DNA of 64,000 nt from Cryptomeria japonica (taxonomy: Eukaryota > Streptophyta > Pinopsida > Cupressales > Cupressaceae), in assembly GCF_030272615.1 (NCBI RefSeq), contig NC_081414.1, positions 915,501,648 through 915,565,647 of the forward strand. The letters are read 5' to 3'. Positions within the stretch are counted from its first letter, which is position 1, and each line of letters opens with the position of its first letter. Positions 21,589-34,949 of the stretch are shown here, piece after piece. The notes beneath the pieces were generated by a model. The model searched no databases, had not been told where the DNA came from, and saw nothing but the letters and a program-made list of their open reading frames with translations. The position numbers and the translations under genes were made by a program.

Positions 21589-24500
21589 AAAACCCCAAAG
21601 AAAAAATATTCTTCAAAAATTATCCCAAAATACTTTGATTTTACACTCTGATATAGAGAGAGATCCACAAAAACCACCACCAAAACATACCAATGATTTC
21701 TAGCATATCCATGGGGCCAACATCTCCTAGTTGACACCCGCAAAAGAAATAGTAGGAAATGGGTGTAGCATGAAATAGGAAAAATAAAATCATATCCATT
21801 ATTGCAAGAAACCTAAGTAGGGAAGATCTACCCAAATCCAACAAAGGAATTCCAAAAAAAGAACTAGCAATAGAATCTCCTAAACTAGAACAAACTAATG
21901 TATAAGTAGTCTCCTCAAGGCCATCAACCAAAAGATTTATTCCTAGACCAAAACAAGGGAACTCAAGAGCATAGGAACCAAGAAAAACTAGCTAGAAGAT
22001 ATAGACCATATTCAGTTAGATTATAGGCACTAGTCACCCCAATGAACAAATCCAACGAGACCTTTGTCCAATCATTCACTCCATTCACACTAGTGTCTAT
22101 GAAAGTGCCTCCATTTAAAACCCTGATAGAGAACTCAAATCTTCAAAACCTGATATTTGACCACCCCAACCCACACAATGCACCCTTGGCTAAGTTGAAA
22201 AAATAAAATGGAAAGAGACATACTCTACATCTTAAAAATTCTAATTTTTTCAAGTACTCATCAAATACATGGCCATACTATTAATGAATGTCAAGCTTTG
22301 CAAATTAAAATAGAATAATTATTTATTTAGATATCATAAAATTAATAGGAAACAATGAATAGCATATTTCTAATTATCATTTCAAATAGTATTCAAGTTC
22401 GTATTATGTTGCTCCTCACTATGTGACATTGTTAGCTTACATATTGGGGGCTCATTTTTCATTCATGGTGGTACAATTTCAAGTGCAATCATACTTAGTA
22501 AGACAAAAATTAGTCTATTTATTCTTCTCTCTATGCTTGGGTGGCATGAGTAATTTTTTATCTCTTTCCTCTTTCTAAGTATTCACTTTTTCCAGTATGA
22601 TTTGAATTTTTCATATCATGATGTCCTTTCTTACATAGAATTATCCTTCATGCGAGTACATGTGTGTTACTTGGTTAGTCCTTATTCATTTCTTTAAATG
22701 GTACATATTTTATGCATACTCTCTCTTTGGAGGTTGTGTAATGTCCCTATTCTTGGGGCGTGGATTTTTCCTATCCTTTCTAAGGATCTACTTTTCCTTG
22801 GTTGAGTGATGTTTGCTTGTGACATGATGTTATTCCTTTTGTGAACTTATTTGTTCAAGGATTCTCTCTTATGAAAGAAGTGTGTATCCTTGTGTACAAC
22901 TTTTTTTCACTTGGAAATTCACATCTATTGTAAACAAACCCTTTACTTTAGGTCAAAAGTGTGTTATTCTTCACCAAAAATCCCTTTACCTAGCAATAGG
23001 AGGAAGGTATGAATTCATTTTCTCCTTTATTTCTTTTTATAGATGATGTTATTTTTGTTCAAAATATCCTCTTGGAAGTAGATGTCTAGGAGAAAAGATC
23101 TCTTCTTCTCTAAAGGGGATTCCTTTTACACTTGTTACAAGATATCTCTTTACAACTATCTTTTCCTTGCTTATAAGAGTTATACCTCTCTGTCTTGGAA
23201 TTATGTACATTGTTGCTAGAAGGATATCTCTTTGGTGTTTGTTGGGATGCTTCTTTGAAAGTTTTTTTCTACCATGGGTATAAGGTTTTATTTCTACTAC
23301 AATGTTTTTGGTCTAAAGGCCATAAACCTTAAACCCTGATCTTTGTTACCAGTCCTTTTTACTAAGATAGAATATCATCTTTCGTCTCGAAGTCCCTTTT
23401 CATTTTGGGTCGCATTTCATATGCTTTAGTTCTAAAAATTCTCGATCGACTGATCAACCTTATTTTAGGCGTCAAGTCTCACTTTTGTCTAAAGGGGCCC
23501 TACCCTTGCTTTATCATCTTATCACCACCCAATGAAAGTGTAACTCATTAGTTCTCATTTTCATCAAGATTTGTTCCACCTAATCTCTGATCCTTGATAG
23601 TGTTGTGTCAATAGGCCCTTCACAAGTCTCATATCGATTGATTGCACTTTTAGGATCTTTTTGCACACACGTTCTATTGTTCCATGGTTCTTAAAGAAGT
23701 CGATAGCCCGAGTCTCTAATGGAAGCTTCTCCATCATCCACAACTTGTGTAGTGATGTCAGGAAAGTACCAATTTGTAATGTGCATTACATTTACAGATG
23801 CTGGCCAAAAGGTTACCAAGTGGAAGATCAGAGTTGGAGATATAGTTAAACCTACAAGAGAGGAGTTATCACCAATTCTCTTGAACTTTAGAGCATATAG
23901 AAAAATTTTAACCCACAGGTGGCATGTAGAGCCCATAAGGGATGGCGATAGACACTTGCATCAATAAGAGAATGAACAAATGGATGGTTGAGCCACATAA
24001 TAAGGGTGTGAGTCCTATGTTCCCATCTTCTAATTCAGGTAGAAGGAGACAGTTTTGAAGGGGCAATAGAGGATTATAAATAAATAAAGTTTCTACGTGA
24101 CAAGTTTTCTTTTTGCACCGACTGACCGAGATTTTGTTGTAGGGGCCCCAACATTCAAATATGAAATTTAATGGCTATCTCCCACCATCACACCAACCTA
24201 CATGCCTGAAGTAAATGAATTTAATTGCATGATGATCCATGTTTATTCATCTATATCGGCACTCTCTTTGCTCAATTTCACATTTATAGTTCTTTGGATA
24301 TGCTTTGAATATCTTTATAATTCTTCACTAGATCACAATTAGGGTTTATGCGATAAGGGTTGTCGCAGTGTTCTTACTACATTCGTTAATCCTCGAATTT
24401 GGGAAAGAGGAATTTTTCATAGTAGATAATTGTACAATCTCAAATGTAAGAGATAGTATATAGTGAATTTCTTGGTTAAATCGACAATCTTTACTTCTGT

Positions 24501-26623
24501 CTAAAGATCCTGATCTTTATCCTACTTATTAATTGCATATATCTGAGAAGAATTTGTAAGTTGCTCTCTATCACTTAAATAGGTCTACAAGTTTGTCGCT
24601 CTTTTCAACTTGATAAGGGATCTTGAGAAAGGAAAAGGAGGATTCCAGATCACCTCCAACACCTACCATTTGTAAAGGAAAGGAAAAGAATGTTTGTCAA
24701 TGTCAAAAAATCTAAAAGGTTGTTTGTCTATTTCCTATCAGGCAGTTACCTAAATTTTGATATTGTAAAAGGATCAAAGCTTATTGCATCCTCATTTTTT
24801 CTTTCTATAAGAGGATAATCAAGGCTTTTATTTTTAGGGCTTCTTCCATAAGACAAAAAATAAACAATCTACTTAGTTTAGAGAATCTTGCGTACTAGTT
24901 TATTCACCAAGGGTGAATGGTAAACAATAGTGTTCATAAATTTTGCAGTGCAATATTGTGACTTAGTCTCATGTCCTACTTGTAGTAAAATTTTGCAAAG
25001 GATATGTGCATATGTTTCTCTTTATATATATATAAACATCTTGAAATCAAATTCAATGATTTTTAAGTTGCTTCTTTTATGCTTGTTATCTAGAATCTTA
25101 TATGAATCAATGAAATCAAGGGTTTTTGGTTCATATCTCTTCACTGTGTTGATGATTGTGAAAGAATTTCAGCTTCTTCTAAAGTAGATGATTAAATTTA
25201 CTATCTTTATTCAAAGGTATTATATGTAGAGACCAAGTTATGAGATACAGTTGTAAAAATTATTTCATGATGTGACTGATATGAAGAAAAACTTGCATAT
25301 TATATTGTAATATCTATCCCAATGGACAAGGCATTGATCATAGTGAGTTACTATGGTATCGATTATGACAAAGAGAATTTTTTATCAAACAATATAGAAA
25401 CACTTTTATTTTATTATTTTTTATTCTCAAGTATATAGGATAGTTAGTTCTCATTGTGATTAGAATTGTGTAGGGATGAAGGCCACATCCTATAAGGTTT
25501 AAAGTTTATTGACACACATAATAGTCTGATAACATATCTATAGTAGCATCACATAAGCCTGTAAATATTCAAAGATGTTGAACTATAAGAGATATCCACC
25601 TTAGTTTAACAGAGCCTAAAGTACAAAGAGTATGATTAGTTTCGTATCCCTAGATATTACTTTGTTAGTTGGTCCACTAATCCAAGGCCTTGAAGATTGA
25701 GATTGGCCTCTCATAGAGGTATTTTGGAGTAATCAGTTGGAAACACCAACAATGTTGAAGTTGTGTATCATTCTTTTTAGCTTCCTTAAGACATCAACAT
25801 GTTGTTTTATTGACATATTAAGAGGGGAATACATATAACCCTCTTTGTACTATATTAATGATGTCTTATACAAGATTCTTCATTCCCAAAACCAAATGCA
25901 ACCTTTTTATATGCGTTATATGAGAGTATACATTATTGAAACTAGACCAACAAGTCTTATGCGAGATGTTCTTGAAACTAGACGTATTTGTTTTTAATTT
26001 TAAGTCTCATACAAGTTGTTGTATTCTCAAAACTAGACCAACAATTTTATTTGAGATTCTTAACTCTTGAAACTAGATAGTAGCATATGCAACAGGTTGA
26101 GTGCAACTAGCATAACACAACTTACTAGACTATTACGACTCTCCTCCTCAGCATGCATCACTTAGAATAACACAATTTGCTAGACTATGGAATCCATATT
26201 CTTTGCTTTCTCTTCCCCATGATCTCATAGATTTTCTATTTGTAGATCACGGTTCACCATTTCATTGCATGCTCTTGCACTTTTTATGTGATCTATTATG
26301 TTTTTTTGTGATAGCACTCCAAGAATGATATTAGTGGCTGAGATATTTTAATTGTCGAGGTCTCATCAACTATTTTGACTTGGAGCATTCTGTTTTTAGT
26401 ACTAACCCCTTGTGTTGTGTGTCTTTTGTCTTTGTTTGGATTTTTGTGTTTACCTTGTTTTGTGTGTCCTTGCATGTGATTGTGTGAGTTAAGATCCTAA
26501 TATTGTGGGCTTCGTTCCTTAAAATTAGCAATGTCTTATCTCCCTGTGATCTCAATCCTAATGTCTCCTTTCTCTCATAATTCTACTTTATTATGAGTAT
26601 TTGCATAGGCTCATACTCTTGTT
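21589..26623. other. About 5 kb without a recognisable gene
   Basis: AT-rich sequence with short chance ORFs only. The longest (23719-23967, 82 codons; 24930-25187, 85 codons; 21931-21641 minus, 96 codons) show no motif I know. It may be the decayed interior of the gypsy-type element whose PPT and LTR follow at 26624, because that LTR needs an interior on its left. Confidence 0.5.
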
Positions 26624-26638
26624 AAAGTGGGGGCTAAA
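26624..26638 (+). other. Polypurine tract of a gypsy-type element
   Basis: AAAGTGGGGGCTAAA directly precedes an LTR-like TGTCAAATTAC. This is a classic PPT-LTR junction in plant gypsy elements. Confidence 0.65.
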
Positions 26639-27445
26639 TGTCAAATTACAAATTGTAACCAGTATAGTTTACACCTCATGTTTAGGCTCCTACTTTAGCA
26701 TTTCATATCCTCGTCCCTTCACTAGGTTCGTTTTGGTCCCCTTCTCCAAGTCTTATGTCATGAACATCACTGAGTGGGCCCCATCTTAGAGGTCCCTTCC
26801 TAATTTGTAGATTGTTAGGTCCTATTTTTTGGAAGACCAAGGAATAGAGTGTCTTGGTCTTTTACCAAGGCACTCAAATGCCTCGGTCCCCCTTAAAGTG
26901 GCCCCAATTTGACATAAGACAGGCAATTTCCTTCCCCGATGGATTTTGGTCCTTGTGGCTATACTTGACCATTGGAGATTAGCTTAATTAGTAATTTACA
27001 TAGGGAAGACTATATAAAGACATCTTATAAATTTATTTTGCCATAATTTATCATACCCCATTATTTTTGCATCTATGAAGCATTCATCATTAATCATTTT
27101 TAGAGATTCAAGGCTAAATTTTATCCTTCAACCATTGTGGAGAAACATTACATCAATATTCCTGAAAGAATGTGTGTGTGAGATGAAGGTTTCCATGTTC
27201 ATATTTTTGTCATGCCATTACATTCAACATTTATGATTACATTGAAAGGGTATTGCATCAGCAATCCTTTCATTCACAAATCTGAGGTATATCTCCTTAC
27301 CATTTACTTCAGTATTTATATTATTTCATTTAAGGTTAATACCTAAACTCGGGTTTGAATTAAGGAAAACCCCTATGAACGACATTATTCTTCACTTTCA
27401 ATGTGCAAGGAATAGGCTCAGGAGCTGTACTCAGGAATTTTGACA
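26639..27445 (+). repeat. Gypsy-type LTR with PPT on the left and PBS-like site on the right
   Basis: About 807 bp starting TGTCAAATT and ending AATTTTGACA, an imperfect inverted pair. It has a TATATAAA box at 27011-27018. The right flank, TGTTGGCAATGAGGAATAGG, resembles a decayed tRNA-Asp-type PBS. Edges are inferred from these signals, since no second copy is in the window. Confidence 0.55.
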
Positions 27446-27449
27446 GTGT

Positions 27450-27463
27450 TGGCAATGAGGAAT
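27450..27463 (+). other. Possible decayed PBS (tRNA-Asp type)
   Basis: TGGCAATGAGGAAT, a few bases after the LTR end. It resembles the TGGCGCC...GGGGA-type PBS of Athila/Tat-like gypsy elements with several changes. Confidence 0.35.
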
Positions 27464-28139
27464 AGGTTCATCTTTTGATGGAAAAAAAATCAGAGGACTA
27501 GGGAAAATCTATATTACCTGGTCTCAAAAAATTAGGCCAAACTTCTCGGAATAGGTTTTAAAGATCTTATTATGCCTAGATCTAAGTTGGTGTCTCCATG
27601 GAATATGTATAGCAATCTATTTTCATCAGTTAGCTTCAATTATCCATTGTTTTGTCTTAAATTCACAATTGCCAATCCATTTCAACTTAGAAAGAGGGAG
27701 ACACCCAAGCTAGTGAATCCAATAGGAATTTCAACCCTTTCTTCATTTGGATTGTGGCAATATCTATTGGATTCGCCCCTCTTTTAATGTATGGTTTATT
27801 TGGTTAGTTAGTAGTTTTATTATCTTAGTTGGTGGAACTCTAGTTCTAAATTATACCATTAGAAGTGGAAGGTGTGCCAACATGGTGTGAATCTTCACAC
27901 TTGTTTTGGGTTTCATGCTACATTTGTATAGGCCACCCTAATAGAGGATATTGAAGATTTGGTTGATATATAAAAAACAAATTAACTGAGTAATAATGTG
28001 TGTGACTGATATAGATAGGAAAGTATGATTCAAGTTTAAGGTGATATGTAAAATGTGAAGTTGATGCAAATCAATACAGAGGTCCAGATGTGATACAATG
28101 CAGTAATGAAGGTTGGATCAGATGAGTATTGAGTTGTAA
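27464..28139. other. Gene-free stretch
   Basis: No supported coding region. A 71-codon ORF at 27572-27787 shows no known motif. Confidence 0.5.
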
Positions 28140-28579
28140 ACTATTATCTTCATATTGGTAGATGTCATTCCCTTGCAATTCAATCTCATATCTTTATTGT
28201 ATATGAACAAATATTGTGTATCTTTCTCTAAAGAAGTGATCTTTAGTTGTGCAAGTCCTTTTGTATCTTTCCCTAAGGTTATTTGGCTTAGCTTGCAAGT
28301 ACAGATCAATGAGGTCCTTGGCCTATGGAATAAATCTTTGTAAACAAATTTCTTACATATATTGTTAGTGTCATTCTCACTATGGTTTTTTCCAATTTGG
28401 GTTTTGCAAGTAAAAGTATTTGTGTTCTTGTTTGGATTTACTTCTTGTTGCAATTATTCCCTTTCATGCATGTGTGATGAATGATGTTCTTAAAAACTTA
28501 ATGGAATGAATGATTTAATTTGATCAATTTTTTGTATGTTTATTCATCCCCCACTCTCAGCATGCAGTAGTGTTCAACA
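28140..28579 (+). repeat. Copia-type LTR fragment (3' part)
   Basis: It contains cattctcactatggttttttcc followed by a gggttttgcaag-type stretch and ends TGTTCAACA. This is the same plan as the 3' end of the LTR at 33405-34663. The left edge is uncertain, and no PBS follows at 28580. Confidence 0.45.
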
Positions 28580-28599
28580 TATGTCTATGAAAAATAAAT

Positions 28600-30420
28600 A
28601 TTCCCAACATAAGAGAAAATTAGAACACACACTAACATTTCCCATTATTTTATATTAGATCCATCTTCTAGACTTTTGTTGATTAGAGTTTTGACCAACT
28701 TGGGCCAACCTAGTCTTTCCCAAGTGGTTTCTAGAATACTATTAAGATCCACACCTAAATCTAGCTTAAAATGTTTTAATTTAAGATTATTAAGATGTGA
28801 TGTAATCAAGAAAAAATCCATTCTTCTAGCTTTAATCCTCTATTATTCTATGGATATTTTTTTTCTTTATTGAACAATACTCTCCTATTTTTTTCAACTT
28901 GACTAGTAAATCTTTTTGTTTGGCCAAACAAGCTAATATTTTAAGCATCATCACTTTTGCTTCTAAAAATAGGTTGCATCATTATTCTGCTATTGTAGGA
29001 GATGTTAGTTTGCATCTCTATAATCCTATCATATTGTTTCTTTTTGGACTATAATTAGTCATATTATTCCTCTTCTGGTTTGATCTCTTCATTGACTTCT
29101 TCAATGATTGTTTTCTTATTTCTTCTAGTATTAGTTTCTCTGCACATTAAGACTATAGATTTGTTCTTCTTATAACTAGACTTCTTCTTCTTTGACATCA
29201 ACATGTACTATTCTTCTATAGAATAATCCCCATTTGAGGTGTCAGATTATTAGTTATCTATGCATTGATATCTTCTCACATGCTGCAATGGAATTTTTCT
29301 TAAATTACTATTGCTCCTCTATTTCTCCAAAATTCATCGCTCTTTGAATTCAATAGAAAATTCTTAAAATATTAATGTGCTCTTTCACATTTGAATAGGT
29401 CACGTGTATCATACCCAAAAAAAGAATATATTTCTTCTTCTCCAACTAATATTTAGTCGCAAAATGACCTAATTTTATAAAATAGTAATAGGTTGCATCA
29501 CTTCTCCAATGGTTTCTTCTTTCACATGCTCTTCTACCTACACAGTTAGTCTATTTATTTCTTCTATATAGTTATGTGAAGGATTATATTTCAATGCATA
29601 TGTATTTCTATTATTTCTCAATTATGTTCATCTATATCTTGCATCATTGACATATAAGGATTTATCTACAAAACCTTTAACATAAGCCATATTCCTTTCT
29701 ATTTCCTCATTAGAGTCATGTTGTAATGGACATTTGGAGTTTGGATGGTCAGATTTTTGGATGCATAACTCATTGGCAAGTCAATTCTCTATGAGTTGAT
29801 TGTCCCAATCACCACAAGTTCCCTAATATAATGAGTTTGACTGGATCAAAAATATTTTAAATTCAACTTGTGAAGCAACTACTATTCATTATCCTTAATA
29901 TTTGTGACATTCAAACAAAGCATGTCCTCTTGAACAGTTTGAACATTGTATTTTTTAGATTTATTTACTTATTTTATAGTCATTATACCATTTTGTAGTG
30001 TTAACTATTTCATTGCCAATTGTAATTCCTCAAGGGCCTCTTTCTACCAATCCTTACCTACTTTACCTCATGACTGTGCCTCAATGTGGTAGGTCATAAT
30101 TATAACATCCATATAAGTGTCAAAATTTATTCCATCTAATGATGCTTTTATATCTTTTTATAATCTAATGAACCATTCAATGTTTTGGCATTTAGTAAAA
30201 TGTTATTCCACTTTCCTTAAATCATTTGTCATATGTGTTAATTAACTCATCTTCCTTGAAAATAGGTCTCTCATTTTTCTTATACTTTCTATAAGGATAC
30301 TCAAAGTATCAAGTTTTTCTTGGAAATACTTCTTAACTTCTTCCCGAATTTCTCCTCTTTGGGGTATGTGTTTCTATGTAGGTCTAGTGTGTCCTTCTGC
30401 AAGGAAGCCAAAAATTATAA
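28600..30420 (-). pseudogene. Decayed retroelement Gag with one zinc knuckle
   Basis: On the minus strand, 29945-29907 encodes CSNCSRGHALFEC, a perfect C-x2-C-x4-H-x4-C knuckle. Upstream, near 30130-30030, the conceptual reading INFDTYMDVIIMTYHIEAQ then KEALEELQLAMK resembles the stretch before the knuckle in LTR-element Gag proteins. Many stops are present. Which family it belongs to is unclear. No pol is visible further left. Confidence 0.5.
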
Positions 30421-30432
30421 TAACTTAACCTT

Positions 30433-31426
30433 TGTTAGAAAAATGGTGTCCTAACCTTGCATATACATTAGATTAATATTTTAAGTAAGTATTCATTTGA
30501 GCATAGATTTATCTGAAATTCTCTTCAAACCTTAAGATTATCTATATAAGAATTATCATAAGTTTTCATTGCAACATCATGATTGGTTTAAAGATATTAA
30601 AGTATCCATTTTTTAAAATGTTGAATGAGATCTTCAAAGTTGATTTTGGAGGTCTTAGAGGCTTTGGATGGGCCCAAAAGTGGTCATTAGAAATGTTTAA
30701 CATTATTTTTTGATAAACTATTTCACAAGCTTTTCAAGGCTTCAAACGGTTCGTCAATTGGACACCTAGTTCAAAAGTTATGGCCTCTAAAAGTTGGGTC
30801 TACTAAAATAGGAAATATAAAAATGTGTTGGACACATAAATGAGGTATAAAAGGGAGTTGCACATGTTCATATGCGTATTGAAATATCATTGGTCATCTT
30901 ATATTGGAGATAAGATTGGTGCCATTGTTGGGTGGTTTTAGCACATGGTTTTATAATATCGTTTGACGGTTTCATGTATTGTATCTCCTATATTTTAAGT
31001 GTTTGAGATGGAGGTTGTGTGTAAGAGTCTTATATCTATTTAGTCACCTCCAAATGTCTATTTAATGATGCTCCTTTTAGAAGCTTGTTCTACATGTATA
31101 TTGTATTATGTTGTTGATTTCTAAATATTGTATTGGATGGCTTTTGTAGTGTGGGTTTTTTCTCTGGAAAGGTTTGTTCCCACCTAAATCATTATATTGA
31201 TGTATGCATGTTATTCATGTTTATTTATGTTAATTTTCTCTAACCTTCATAAAGATATGTAAACTTTTACATCACCCTCCTCTCATGAGGCATACACTAA
31301 GGAAATAGTGTCGCATATTATTAAAATCAAATTTATCCTTCTTTCTCCTTCTATATTCGATTTAAAATTTTAAAAATTTGAGTATATACTTGCTACCCTT
31401 TATAAAATCTAACCAAGGTTCCAACA
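30433..31426 (+). repeat. Possible LTR (TATAAAAG promoter, TG...CA ends)
   Basis: TGTTAGAA at the left and TTCCAACA at the right form an imperfect inverted pair. TATAAAAG lies at 30846-30853, and a ggttttttctctggaaaggtttgttccc segment typical of plant LTRs lies near 31160. I see no clear PBS or PPT and no second copy, so edges are tentative. Confidence 0.35.
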
Positions 31427-32494
31427 ATATAAAAAATGCTAGCTAGAAAAATGGAGATCACATGACAAAATTCTTAACCTGAAATACTTTCTATATGTTA
31501 TATTTATATCCTGGACATAGTTATACAAAGGGAGTAAGGAGTTCACTTAGACAATGCACTAATTAGTTAATAGATTCTGAAGCATGAGATATTTAATACA
31601 CATAGCATAAAATATATCTTTAATTGTACTATATTGGTATTATCAAGATCAATCATGTACTTTCATCTCATCTTTATATCTCCTTTTATACACACATATC
31701 CTATATTATACCTTCTATCTTCTATACATACATTTTTTCTTATTCCTTCATTTCTATACTTTGTCACATATATCTTTTGTTATACAAATATCTAGCAAAT
31801 GGGATGTGACCCATCTATTCTATCCTTATTCTAGACGATGTCTTTCTAGTCTCAACTCCACAAAATCTTTGCAATGCAGCGTGGTAGATTTTGTGTTGAC
31901 TTTTTCTGCAATTTATCCTTTCCTTCTAATAGTTAGCTTAGCATGTCTAGCTTCGACAAAATAAAAAAGGAAATAACCCTAGTTAGGTTTTGAATTGTGA
32001 CAAGGAAAATCCTATGTTAGGTACAAGATTTGCCAACCTATTGCTATAGCATGCTTTCAATGGGGATCCTACCAAAGATTCTAACGAAAAACAAACATTA
32101 TTAAAAGATGGAACAAATAGCCTAACATTATGCAATGCAATAGAAAACATGACCCATGAAATTCCTTAAGAACAAACTTTAACTAATGCTTTGATGCTGG
32201 TCCCATTCTTTATCAGTATCAAACATTCAACTCCAACAATAGAAATTGCAAACGGAAGAAAGATTCAGACTATTTAGAAAGAGCAAAAAATGCCACATTA
32301 TAATAAATGAAAAAAATATATATCTCCTATTTTTTTTTAAAAGAAGAACCTATACATCAAAGAATAATGATTAAAGCTATTCTAAAACCACAAAGGTGGA
32401 GTTAAGGTATTACTAAATTCTATTTAACGTAAATTAAATGTTAATATTATTTTTGACGAGATGTATTTTGAGTAATAAATATAGCAATTTGAAT
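31427..32494. other. Gene-free AT-rich stretch
   Basis: Only short ORFs without motifs. Nothing else is seen. Confidence 0.5.
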
Positions 32495-33010
32495 GTCCCT
32501 CAAAATTTAGCCGTGCTACTCATGGTTTCTTGTTTAACACACTATTCGATTGAATAGGCGACTGCTCCCTCTTCAACTTCTTAGATGTTACATTTTCTTG
32601 TTAGATGTTACTGCTCCCTCTACAACACATCGCAAGTCTAAAGCGTTGTTTTCAGTGCATTGAATATCTTTTGCCATGTGCCAATGCATGAATTATTCAG
32701 AAATCGATGACTTACTCACGTTGAAATTAAAAAAACAAGAAAAAGATTTAGTTGTAGATTATTAGATATCAAATGAAAAGCTTCTGTTTAAAGTCAATCA
32801 ACGTGTATCTAGAAGAGATCAGTCTGGTTTCAAATAAGTCCTTAACAGTGGAGTATGAAAGCGTCATGGACACCGACAGATAGTTGGAAAGGCCCTTTGA
32901 TGTTTATTTCCCACCATCAATCGCTAGCTCTTACGTCTGGGTATTGACCTTTTTTTTTTGTCAATCCCCAATTCACTGAATTTCCGTCACTGATATTCAC
33001 TCGTTTGGAT
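32495..33010. repeat. Dispersed repeat Z, copy 1
   Basis: It shares with 36655-38620 and 57832-57985 the block starting tttagccgtgctactcatgg. With 36655-38620 it also shares gtccttaaca..., ggacaccga... and ctcttacgtctgggtat. It is uninterrupted at the point where copy 2 carries a 1.47-kb insertion. Function unknown. Confidence 0.6.
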
Positions 33011-33404
33011 TCACAAAATTATTTTTAGTTGCTTTCTGATTTATGCATCTTTTACATGTCTGTCATTCTTTATAGGAAAGGAAAGGAAAGGATCTTTTGT
33101 CGTCCACAATGTCAACAATCTGTATATGGATCTATAGATGGCTTACAACAATATGGGACTACCCCAAACTAAACCTCATGGTTATTGGGAGATTGAGTCT
33201 CCATCTTAAGCTTTGTGTTTAAACATAGCATCTTCACCTGAATCAAAGGTGATTGATAAAGACTATTGAAAATAAATAATTCATTGCTTCGAATAACAAT
33301 TATTCCTTCAAAATGAATGAAATAGATTTAATTTGTAATTGATTTCTTAAGAATCTCTTTAGGTGTTGAAGTTAGTTGTTGATTTGTAACTTCAACAATT
33401 TAGA

Positions 33405-34663
33405 TGTTGAAGTTAGTTGTTGCAGTTTGTTGACAGTGAGGTTGTCTGTTAGGACCGGTCTGGAGAATTCTTTGCATTAATCCACTAAGTTGATTTTAAG
33501 TGTTGCATCTTGGAGGACATGTTCATATTGTTATGCAATATTCCACTTCACAATTCCAATTTTGGATTGCTCCACAAGTGAAGTTATGTTGTTTAGTTGT
33601 TTGGTGTTATCAATTGTGTTCATCTCTATCCAACTCAGTTAGTTCATCTTATTTGGATTGTACTCTTTTGGTCCAGATATGCGATGGAGATTGAGTTAAG
33701 GTGCTTTTATGGTTCATGTTGTGGTGTATGAAGATCCAAATTAATTAATTTTTATTGGATAATTTTTTTGAGTCGAGTGGTTAACATGCTTTACTATTTA
33801 TCTATATGTTTCTTTTGATGCTAACTTCAGAGGATGTATTCTTGTGTGTGGTTCATTGGAATTGACTTAGGATATTAAGTATTGTGATGTATTTGAGCCC
33901 TCTTTATCTCCTAGAGTGAACCGCATGTAATGGAATTGCTCATGGTAGTTGAATTTGTGTAAATTATATTTATTCTATTTTTGGCTGACCTAGTTCAGAG
34001 TTTTTGGTGAATAAGGTGATATAAATAGATGTGAGGATGTGTGAATTGGTGTGTGGATTGATTCAAAGTATTGTGGAAGTATATGTAGGAAGAAAAAGTG
34101 CAAATATCAGTTTGTGATGAGCTTTGATGATTATATATTTTAGTATGATAGTGTTTTGAGGCAAAATGTTTGAGTTATGTTTGGCATTATATTGGTCGCA
34201 TGAACTAGAAGTTTAAGGACAATTTCATGATCAAGAGATCTTATTCATTTCAATTCATCATTCCTCCATATCTTTTAGAAGATAGTAAGTCCTTTTCGCA
34301 GCTTGTGCAAATCTATATCTTGCCTTAGATTCATGAGTCTCCACTTGCAATTTTATTGTATCTTGCACTAAAGTTGTGCACCTTAGCCTGCAATTCCAAA
34401 TTAGGAGTAATGATCTTCCCTGGCATTGTTCCTAAAATATTGTATTCAATTATTTATATAGTGAGTTCAATTCTCACCATGATTTTTTCCATTTGGGGTT
34501 TTCCATGCAAAAAATTGGTGTTCATGTGTTTGGTATTTTTTGTTTCATCTTTCATTGATTCTTAGTTGATTAAAGATAATTGATATGTGTTTTCAATTGA
34601 AGAAAGTTTAAAGGTTTTCTCAAGATTGTTCACCACCCTCTGATTCTTGTGGTGTGTTCAACA
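33405..34663 (+). repeat. Copia-type LTR, plus orientation
   Basis: It ends TTCAACA at 34663 just before a PBS-like site. The left end is either 33405 or 33364, because TGTTGAAGTTAGTTGTTG occurs at both. It is homologous to the minus-strand LTR at 39308-40345, sharing for example the ccctctttatctcct segment and the LTR start region. Confidence 0.55.
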
Positions 34664-34665
34664 AT

Positions 34666-34677
34666 TGGTATCAAATC
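34666..34677 (+). other. PBS-like site
   Basis: TGGTATCAAATC lies two bases after the LTR end and is close to the iMet-type TGGTATCAGAGC. Confidence 0.55.
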
Positions 34678-34721
34678 CAGGTTCCTCTAGGAAAATCTTA
34701 ATCACTTGAGAAAGGTCAAAG

Positions 34722-34949
34722 ATGGTGCAAGATAGTGGTAAAAAAGTACCAAAGTTTGATGGTTCAAATTACTCTTTTTGGAAGGAGAAAATGGAATCTT
34801 ATTTGGATCCCATGTCATTTGGAATATGGGAAGGTATTAAGGATCTTTATACTCCTCTAATTGATGCTCCTTCTACTCCACATGAGATCAGGTTGTATGA
34901 AAATAATGGCAAAGCAAGAAATGTGCTTATCAGTGTTTTCAGTGATTGA
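34722..34949 (+). pseudogene. Copia Gag N-terminal fragment
   Basis: 75 codons beginning MVQDSGKKVPKFDGSNYSFW, then KEKMESYL. The FDGSNY-FWK motif marks the start of copia Gag. It starts about 45 bases after the PBS, as usual. It ends at a stop, and no copia sequence follows, so the element is truncated soon after 34950. Confidence 0.7.

Noticed and set aside
22737..23788. Possible LTR with TGTAATG...CATTACA ends
   Set aside because: The ends form a short inverted pair, but there is no PBS, PPT, TATA box, target duplication or second copy to support it.
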